Part shown: positions 57,390 to 64,000 of the stretch, one piece after another
Position numbering within the stretch: the stretch's first letter is position 1
Layout of the letters: each line of letters begins with the position of its first letter
Source of the DNA: Pseudorasbora parva
Lineage: Eukaryota; Chordata; Actinopteri; Cypriniformes; Gobionidae
Reading direction: 5' to 3'
DNA: 64,000 nt
Assembly (NCBI RefSeq): GCF_024679245.1
Contig: NC_090184.1
Span: 14,346,144-14,410,143 of the forward strand
Made by a program: the position numbers and the translations under genes
The notes under the pieces: generated by a model
The model's input: only the letters and a program-made list of their open reading frames with translations
Told to the model about the DNA's origin: nothing
Databases searched by the model: none

Positions 57390-58266
57390 ACTTTTGCTTA
57401 AGTCTCCTGTTTCTCACACTTGTCTCCTGAGACAAAAACTCTAACATTCTCATATTTGTCTCCTTTAAAGATTTAGAAGAGATCTCAACAACATCACATA
57501 CTGTGCTCAGATGTTTTTCACCTCAGAAGGGCTCTGAACCTCTCACATTTATCTCCTCTATAGTTTTAGAAGAGACCTCTGTAAATAAGGGTAATTGTTG
57601 ATACAATAAGAAAGCTGTACAGTTTATGTGAATAGGGCACATCATTTGTTTGACAAATGCCAGAGACTAAGGAGAATATTCTGAGCAAAATGTGTGATGT
57701 TATTGAGATCTTTTATGAAACTTTAGAGGTGACAAAAGTGAGAGTTCCAGAGTAGATAGCTGAGGAGAAAAGTCTGAGCAAAGTGTGTGATATTGTTGAG
57801 ATCTCTTCTGAAACTTTAGAGGAGACAAACATGAGCCAACCAGCCAAGTCTCTCTAGCCAAGGAGACAAATCTGAGCACAGTGTGTGATACTGTTGAGAT
57901 CTCTTCTGAAACTTTAGAGGAGACAAATATGATTCATCCAGTCTCTCTAGCCAAGGAGAATAATCTGAGATCAGTGGGTGATGTTACTGAGATCTCTTAT
58001 GAAACTTTAGAGGAGATAAATGTGAGAATGTGAGTGTAAGGAGAATAATCTGAGCACAGTGCGAAATGTTACCGAGATCTCTTATGAAACTTTAGAGGAG
58101 ACAAACATGAGAGAAGGTCATTTTTTTGTCTCAGGATAAACATGTGAGAAGCAGGAGACTTAGCCTTATGTCTCTATTTGATGTTCACTTGATCTCATTT
58201 CGGTCTCAGAGAAAGATGTGAGTTGAGAAGGAGATCTCATGTTTGATTTTCCCTTTCCTCTGGGCT
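57390..58266. repeat. 85-98-bp GAGATCTC repeats, copy block 2, with a short inverted block
   Basis: Direct units at 57705, 57798, 57896, 57989 and 58074 carry GAGATCTCTTCTGAAACTTT then AGAGGAGACAAA. Two units in the opposite orientation lie at about 57390-57590 (AGAAGAGATCTCAACAACAT). The whole is palindromic with a ~65-bp centre. Collinear with 44019-44478 through AAAGATGTGAGTTGAGAAGG. Confidence 0.85.
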
Positions 58267-58359
58267 GTTGCCACTGAAACATCTTGTGTTTATTGAGAAA
58301 GTGACTGACATGGCTATTTTGTAATATTTAAAGAGATTAAGGTCTACATAAGGTGAATT

Positions 58360-58530
58360 TGCAGCAATGTCACTTCAAAAGTTACCCTCAAGTTGTTCCA
58401 AACCTGTATGAGTGTCTTTCTTCTGCTGAACACAAAAGAAGATATTTTAATGAAAGTTGGTAACCAGACAGTTGATAGCAGCCATTGACACCCATAGTAT
58501 TTTTTCCTACTATACCAACATTCAATCAGC
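58360..58530 (-). mobile_element. Fragment of a common cyprinid DNA element
   Basis: TACCCTCAAGTTGTTCCAAA, CTGTATGAGTGTCTTTCTTC and TGCTGAACACAAAAGAAGAT are features of the repeat also present at 22190 and 45838. Confidence 0.65.
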
Positions 58531-58559
58531 ATTCAATAAAATAATAATCCTGGTGTCAG

Positions 58560-58872
58560 ACGAGATCATTACCCAAAGTAGCTGAAATGGCGGAATTTGT
58601 TCAATGGAGATGCTTTGTGGATGGTACTTTTTTGTGGTGTGGGCTGATGCAGAACTTCATTTTTCTTCCAGCTGACTTCAAGGCAGAAGATCTGAGCAGT
58701 TTTTGTGAAACAGGATGTGTTTCGCTGTATAGCTGCCTCTGGTGGCAAGTCTCTTCATCTGTATCAGACTCTGGTTCAAACATGTAAGGCTCTTCTCCAT
58801 AACTGACATTTTGGCTGAGTGAGATTCCCTTTGTTGTTGACATTGTATCCAGGGGGTGGAGCTCATTTGCAT
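58560..58872 (-). other. Possible remnant of a multicopy coding segment
   Basis: On the - strand a frame from about 58846 reads MSTTKGISLSQNVSYGEEPY then MFEPESDTDEE. The PYxFEP-acidic pattern reminds me of the N-terminus of a multicopy fish protein group often annotated as P2X7-like, but similarity is short and the frame soon ends. I treat it as a repeat-borne fossil. Confidence 0.25.
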
Positions 58873-59365
58873 TTAAAGGGACACGCACAAAAAAACGTTT
58901 TTGCTTACACCCAGATAGGGGCAAATTTGACAAGCTGTAAAAAATGATCTGGGGGGTATTTTGAGCTGAAACTTCACAAACACATTCTGGGGACACCAGA
59001 GATTTATATTATATCATAATATAATGGTGGCAGGCAGCGGGGCGAGGGATCACGAGAGCGGGCCGGTGACGAGTGTTAATGAGTGCCAGCTGCATGACAC
59101 ACCGGTCTCGTCTCGCGGCCATGTGACGGGAGCATAAAAGGAGGAGCAAATGCAGCGGACGACGAGAGAGGACCAGGCCTGGATTTTATGTTGTGTTTTG
59201 TTTATGTTTTATTATGTGTGTGTGGGCAGTTGTTCGTGAGGGGCTGCCCACGGTTTTACTTTCGTTTTGTTTATTTATTTTGAATTAAAGTTTTGAACGT
59301 TCGCCGGTTCCCACCTCCTTCCTTCCCATCTACGAACATCGTTACAATAATAATGTCCCCTTTAA
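58873..59365. mobile_element. TTAA-bounded MITE (AGGGACA termini) carrying a solo LTR
   Basis: TTAA (58873-58876) then AGGGACACGC on the left, and ATGTCCCCT then TTAA (59362-59365) on the right. Interior phrases GATAGGGGCAAATTTGACAA and TTGAGCTGAAACTTCACAAA are known to me from a frequent fish element. A 322-bp solo LTR is inserted at 59025-59346. Confidence 0.75.
59025..59346 (+). mobile_element. Solo LTR, Gypsy-like
   Basis: Begins TGGTGGCAGG and ends CGTTACA (TG...CA), with ATAA on both sides (59021-59024, 59347-59350), a 4-bp target duplication. Contains a TATA-like CATAAAAGG (about 59132) and a poly(A)-type AATTAAAG (about 59283). No internal domain is present, consistent with LTR-LTR recombination. 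Gypsy assignment is inference. Confidence 0.65.
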
Positions 59366-59916
59366 ATGGCGTACAGCACCATGATGGTGAGTGAATAAAT
59401 CTTTTAGGTTAATTATGTTAGGAGAATATTGATTAACTGTCAAATTTGATGGTGCATATTTAGTCATAATGCATCATAGAATGTTATAAAATTTAAACAT
59501 CAGTGTTATTGTGTATGTTTTGTTGAGTTTCTGTGTTCCGTCTTGATTGCTTTCTCTTTGCTTAGTCTCTATTGTTCTAAATTAGTTAACATCTTTCTGT
59601 TCCTGTTAATTACCCTGTTTGTGTATTTAATGCTGCCTTCATATGCTATTGGAAGTTTCCTACTTCTCACTCCTGACGTTGTGATTATGAGCTCGTCGCA
59701 TTCAAGTGATTGTCGGAAAGAAACGGAATCATGGAGTAAACAGGTTTTTTCTTGCCTATTTTGAGGGAAATCGTATTAAAGCCAAAATTATGTTTAATGT
59801 CCCATTCATTGACATCCATATAAACATTCATCATGCTATCTCGATAGCTTGCTGACGATTCTTGAATGTTGATGAAATGGAGACTATTTTAGTTGTGTAT
59901 TAAACATACAATACGC
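59366..59916. other. Gene-free interval
   Basis: T-rich sequence at 59520-59640 and CTTTGTCATGCATCCC with ATTAAAG at about 60890-60930 look like parts of another LTR separated by later insertions; this is tentative. No gene is supported. Confidence 0.4.
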
Positions 59917-60526
59917 TAAAGGTCCTGTTCTTCGCGATTACATCTTTCAAACTTTAGTTAGTGCGTAATGTTGCTGTTAGAACATAAATAATGCCTGTAA
60001 AATTATAAAGCTCAAAGTTCAATGCCAAGTGAGATTTTATTTAACAGAAGTTCCCTTTCAAAGCCCACAGCGAATGGCCGGTTTGGACTACACCCCTGCA
60101 CTTCCTTCAGGAATGTCACTAGAACAGTTTGTTGACTAACCCTCCGCCCACAAGAACGCAAAATAGGGGGCGTGGTCTTGTTGCTCTCCCACGTGGAGAA
60201 GAGCGTGCATTCATCGCTTGCATCTCCCCGTTATGGTAAGAGTCGGGACCTTTCCTGGCAAAATGCGCTAAGCTGCTGTCCAATCACAACAAGGGAAGCG
60301 CTGGCCCTGTGAACGTATCAGAACTCGTTACGTGTTTCTGAAGGAGGGACTTCATAGAACAAGGAAATCATCAGGCCGTTTTTAGGACAGAGAAAACAGC
60401 GCTGTACAGATAAGTCAATTGTGTGAAGAATACTGTTTTTTTTACACACGAAACATGAACTCATGTTATATTGCACACTGTAAACATAATCAAAGCTTCG
60501 AAAACACGCGAAGAACGGGACCTTTA
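59917..60526. mobile_element. MITE with TAAAGGTCCxGTTCTTCGCG termini
   Basis: TAAAGGTCCTGTTCTTCGCG (59917-59936) and CGCGAAGAACGGGACCTTTA (60507-60526) are 20-bp inverted repeats with one mismatch. The 610-bp interior is non-coding. The ends resemble the TTAAAGG...CCTTTAA group, but the left flank is GCTAAA, so TTAA is not intact. Confidence 0.85.
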
Positions 60527-61467
60527 ATGTGTAAATATACACTAGTTTAACAACAGGATAAGGCAATGTAGCAATTGTGAGAAGAAAAAACAAAACAAAG
60601 AATGCCAGTCACAGCAGCGATCATTCTCCCCTCCATGTTTAACGTTTGTGGCCCAACCATCTCAGGAATTTGGGCATCAAAATTATCCTCAAATTTCCCA
60701 GCGGTAGTAAATATGACTTGAGAAGGTTTTAACGTCCAATTTGTAATTAGGAAACGTATGTTTACGATAATTCAGAGGCAGCATTAGCTCTCAGTTTTTC
60801 TAGTTTCTTTGTCCAGTATTGTTTGGGTTTTTGTTGGAAGTGGTTGTTTGATTCCTCCTGCAAACTTCTGAGTGTTCATTTTGGATTTATTAAAGACTGT
60901 GTTTTGCTACTCCTTTGTCATGCATCCCAGTACAGCCACAGTGTTACAGTTATGTAAATAGTATAAAAGTATTTATTTCCGGTATATGCAGCAATGGTCG
61001 AGCAAATATTGTGAACAGATACTATCCTATATAAAGATTTAATGTTCTGTGCTACTGGTCCCATGTAGTCAGGGTTAAGTATGTTTATCAGATAGTTTAT
61101 TGGATGCAAACCCACGCAGTGCTCTGTCCTTTGACCAAATCTCTCCCAAGCTGAGCAGCAGTTTGAGGAAAGATTGAGAGGTCTGCTGAACTCAGTGAAT
61201 AAAAGAGCAATTTAGATTAATACATTGTTTTGTTGATCTCTTGTATGGTACATTTACTGCTAAATTAGATTCTGAAAGTTCCACTGTAATCTTTGTATTA
61301 GCAGCTCAAGGTCAAAGCATAATCACTGAGACTATAAAATTATGTGGGGAAATGTTCTTTATTTAGAGGTCCTACCTACTTTTCTCTTTTGATTAGTGTG
61401 GTTAGGCCTTAAGGGGTCAAGTTTTGGCTTAAATGGTTAGTTTACCAAAAAACGAAAATTAGCCCAA
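60527..61467. other. Gene-free interval up to the LTR element
   Basis: No exon recognised. From about 61432 (AATGGTTAGTTTACCAAAAA, ACGAAAATTAGCCC) it is the common repeat seen at 45838, into which the BEL/Pao element has inserted. Confidence 0.55.
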
Positions 61468-62250
61468 TGTAGAAAAGTCTTTCCCTTTAATTGCATTTTT
61501 ATGTTCAACCGCTAGAGGGCGCATGACTTCCAGCTTACTGATGTTATACACCACCCCCTTTAAGAACATGCGCTTTCCCCTTTAAGAACATGCTCTTCAT
61601 ACACTGCACGCGATGGGTCGCGGTGAGCCTCCAACTTTAAAGCTGTGTGCGTTCATGCAGAAAAGTAAGTTAATTTATAATTTCTGGTGGAAACTTATAC
61701 ATGTTAATGATACTGATGTTGCTGGGATGTTGTATTAACCTTTTAAGAGTATATTTGCCTAATATGACGTTCTTTGTTGATCGACCAGAAAGCTAGCGTG
61801 CTATATACAAAACCATGTGCTACAGTGTATTGTTGTTATATTAATGTACAGATGTTGCTCTGTAAGCCATATTAATATAATTTGAGATGCTACATAAACA
61901 TAATTGTGACTGTCAACGATTTGCAGACAACTATTTATGTTTATCTGTTTGTTGAACATATGTATATCTGTTTATGGGCAGGATGGTAATGTTTAATATC
62001 TTAATGGTGATTGTAATATCATTTATACAATTTTCTTTGTGTTTCAGACCACACACACACACACCCCCACATACATACACAAACCCCTGTAGTTGTGTAT
62101 TGTATTGAACCCAATTGCTCACCAATGACCTGTATCCAAGTGCCCAACTTTATTAAAGTTTTTGGATGAAACTCTCCGAGCCCTTACTCTCTTACCGGAG
62201 TCTCCAGTCCTCAAGGCCTATCTGAACAATCCAGAGGTTCCTCCTCTACA
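61468..62250 (+). repeat. 5' long terminal repeat of a BEL/Pao-type retrotransposon
   Basis: The proposed LTR starts TGTAGA (61468-61473) and ends TCTACA (62245-62250), a perfect 6-bp TG...CA inverted border. The left border interrupts a known repeat and the right border is 2 bp from the primer binding site. A poly(A)-type ATTAAAG lies at about 62152. Two near-identical CCCTTTAAGAACATGC modules (about 61555, 61577) lie near the presumed promoter. The 3' LTR is outside the window, so length (783 bp) is provisional. Confidence 0.7.
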
Positions 62251-62252
62251 AA

Positions 62253-62269
62253 TGGTCCTTCGAGCCGGA
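62253..62269 (+). promoter_or_regulatory. Primer binding site, tRNA-Tyr type
   Basis: TGGTCCTTCGAGCCGGA is complementary over 17 nt to the 3' end of vertebrate tRNA-Tyr (acceptor ...CCGGCTCGAAGGA plus CCA, from memory). It sits 2 bp after the LTR end, as expected for the start of minus-strand synthesis. Confidence 0.75.
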
Positions 62270-62291
62270 TGATAGCAATCTTGAGGACAAC

Positions 62292-64000
62292 ATGCAGTCA
62301 GAGCAGGATGTCACAGAGCCAGTAGTGCGTCCTCGTACTCAGCGGGAGAGACATCCACCAGCGTACTTAAATGATTATGAGGTTGGGTATCAACCAAGCC
62401 AAATTCCAGATGTCGGTGTGAATATCAGCAGTATAATACCAGCTGCACAACCCGGCAATGTGACTGCACTTAGTAGACCGCCTTCAGCACATCTATCTGC
62501 TAGTTCACATCACAGTCACTCAAGGACAAAGACCAGCAGAAGTTCTCGACGCAGTCGGACATCGACTTCAAGACTCACTGATCTACAGGCAGCTATCGTG
62601 GAGGAGAAGATGAAGAGTATGGAGCTTGCGGAGATGCAGAGACAGATGGTGGAGGAGAGCAAAGCTGAAGAACAGTGTGAGTTCTTGGATCAACAAGCAC
62701 GCTTAGCGCTTTATGAAAGAGAAGACCTTCTCAGGGAGCAGCAAAGGAGAAGTCGGCAGTTGGATGAGGAGGCTCGTGCAGCACACAAGACCAAAGAACT
62801 GATCACCAAACAGCTTGAAAGACAGCGCCGCATTAAGCAGAAGGAGATGGAGCTGGAGGAAGCGAGTCTTGTCGCATCCCTTCTTCGAGAATCAGAGACT
62901 GAAAATGCAACATCTGTTACACATGGCCAAAGTGACTTTGACCCTGGGCAGGTACAGACTGATATACTCTGTTTACAGAAGGTAGAGGTTGCTCACCACA
63001 TACATCAGTTATCTGATAGTCCACAGCACTCAACACCTTACATACATCAGAGTAATGCTGTCAGCACTCAGCCCTTAACATCACACTCTGTTCCTGAGAA
63101 CATTACATCTCTCACTACATCCAAACCATTACATGTAGAATCAGTAAATGTTCTTCCTTCTTCTATCTATCCTGTAGTATTGCCGAGTGTGTCCCCCCAA
63201 CAGGTGAAATTGCCAACTGCGAGTGTATACCCTCCTACAACAGTGCAGCAGTCATTGTCTTTTGAAAGACAGACCTATAGTCTAGGTCAGCCAGGTGCCG
63301 ATTCAACAGGGACTAGCTATGTCCAGCCGCCTACCTTTGCAGTCCCAGTGCAATCTCAACCTCATCCTCCAACAGGTCAGTTACATCAACCTGTAAGACA
63401 GTTGCAGTTTAACCCACAGCCCCTGACAGCGCCTAGTGTCCCAGGTGTACAGCCACTTGCCCCAGTCAATGTAATGGACATGTTGATTGCCAGTTCATAT
63501 GGTATACCCAAACCAGCTCTGCCCAAATTTGATAGTGGTAGGGAGTCTGATTTTGCCTTACTGAAGATGGCTTTAGACAGTCTTGTGGGTGCTCACGCTC
63601 ACCTCACAGAGCAGTTTAAATACCAAGTGCTTCTGGACCGATTGAAGCTGCCAAGTGCCTACAAATTAGCCCAAGCTTATATGCATGACCCCACTCCGTA
63701 CACTACTGCCTTGAAGGCCCTCCAAGACAAATATGGGCAAGCCCGTCAACTTGTACAGAGTGAACTTGGAGCTATATTGAACTCTCCACCGGTCAGAGTA
63801 GGAGATGCTGAAGCATTTGATAACTTTGCGCTTTCAATACATTCTCTTGTGGGCATGCTTCGTTCACTAGAGGGTGAGAACGGCTATGAGCTGAAATGTG
63901 GCTCACATGTGGACAGACTTTTAGCTAAACTGCCTGCCAGCTACCGTGATGGGTTTGTTGAACATTGTCTGAGCCGTGGTATACTAATAACAGGGACAGA
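62292..64000 (+). CDS. gag region of a BEL/Pao-type LTR retrotransposon, 3' end outside window
   Basis: ATG at 62292 opens a frame with no stop to the window edge (569 full codons), beginning 22 bp after the primer binding site. Residues ~1-90: polar, with Ser/Arg-rich SRTKTSRSSRRSRTSTSR. Residues ~93-200: long charged coiled coil (LQAAIVEEKMKSMELAEMQR onward). Residues ~200-400: Pro/Gln/Ser/Thr-rich linker. From ~409: ALPKFDSGRESDFALLKMAL, ending near LPASYRDGFVEHCLSRG, matching the DUF1759 gag-like domain found upstream of the Pao-type peptidase in BEL/Pao polyproteins. Zinc knuckles, protease, reverse transcriptase and integrase would lie beyond 64000. The intact frame argues for a young copy. 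Element class is from established family knowledge; activity is not shown. Confidence 0.85.
   Translation, partial: MQSEQDVTEPVVRPRTQRERHPPAYLNDYEVGYQPSQIPDVGVNISSIIPAAQPGNVTALSRPPSAHLSASSHHSHSRTKTSRSSRRSRTSTSRLTDLQAAIVEEKMKSMELAEMQRQMVEESKAEEQCEFLDQQARLALYEREDLLREQQRRSRQLDEEARAAHKTKELITKQLERQRRIKQKEMELEEASLVASLLRESETENATSVTHGQSDFDPGQVQTDILCLQKVEVAHHIHQLSDSPQHSTPYIHQSNAVSTQPLTSHSVPENITSLTTSKPLHVESVNVLPSSIYPVVLPSVSPQQVKLPTASVYPPTTVQQSLSFERQTYSLGQPGADSTGTSYVQPPTFAVPVQSQPHPPTGQLHQPVRQLQFNPQPLTAPSVPGVQPLAPVNVMDMLIASSYGIPKPALPKFDSGRESDFALLKMALDSLVGAHAHLTEQFKYQVLLDRLKLPSAYKLAQAYMHDPTPYTTALKALQDKYGQARQLVQSELGAILNSPPVRVGDAEAFDNFALSIHSLVGMLRSLEGENGYELKCGSHVDRLLAKLPASYRDGFVEHCLSRGILITGT

Noticed and set aside
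58601..58996. 131-codon - strand frame as a P2X7-like gene
   Set aside because: Only a short PYMFEP-acidic stretch is suggestive; it lacks the Cys-rich region expected next and runs into the MITE at 58873.

Overview
The window is vertebrate nuclear DNA: split genes with GT-AG introns, long introns, dense microsatellites and many nested transposons. The gene content and the kinds of DNA transposon suggest a teleost fish, probably a cypriniform. That assignment is inference from recalled families; no database search was possible.

Two host genes are supported. On the + strand, four exons (1-349, 2938-4629, 5822-5933, 8915-9103) form the 3' part of a class I Rab11-family interacting protein, best called rab11fip1. 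It ends in the conserved Rab11-binding helix, a stop at 9101-9103 and a poly(A) signal at 10677. On the - strand, two exons (24525-24056 and 19339-18697) encode a complete 370-residue prolactin-releasing-peptide receptor (prlhr). The two genes converge. A Rab11-FIP gene beside a PrRP-receptor gene echoes the human RAB11FIP2/PRLHR neighbourhood on 10q26.

The rest is almost entirely mobile and tandem-repeat DNA. Main items by region: (i) 15.4-18.2 kb, a terminal-inverted-repeat element whose interior has expanded into about 57 copies of a 42-bp unit with a 672-bp higher-order period; (ii) 19.3-24.1 kb, the prlhr intron, filled with transposon remnants; (iii) 25.7-29.8 kb, a Tc1/mariner copy split by a 3.1-kb retro-insertion that itself holds a small TIR element and a 22/23-bp minisatellite; (iv) 34-37.3 kb, several small DNA transposons and a broken Tc1 transposase; (v) 40-51.5 kb, a large palindromic structure in which two arrays of a ~198-bp satellite face each other in inverted orientation, joined to ~400-bp unique inverted arms around a 4.2-kb core that holds older arms and further insertions; (vi) 51.5-53.5 kb, a hAT-type element with an exact 8-bp target duplication, split by a TTAA-flanked element; (vii) 54.6-60.5 kb, minisatellite, Tc1 fragment, GAGATCTC-containing repeats, a solo LTR and TIR elements; (viii) 61.5 kb to the end, the 5' LTR, a tRNA-Tyr-type primer binding site and an uninterrupted gag reading frame of a BEL/Pao-type LTR retrotransposon that leaves the window.

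The least explained object is the palindromic satellite structure at 41-50.5 kb. The most complete mobile element is the BEL/Pao copy at the right edge.
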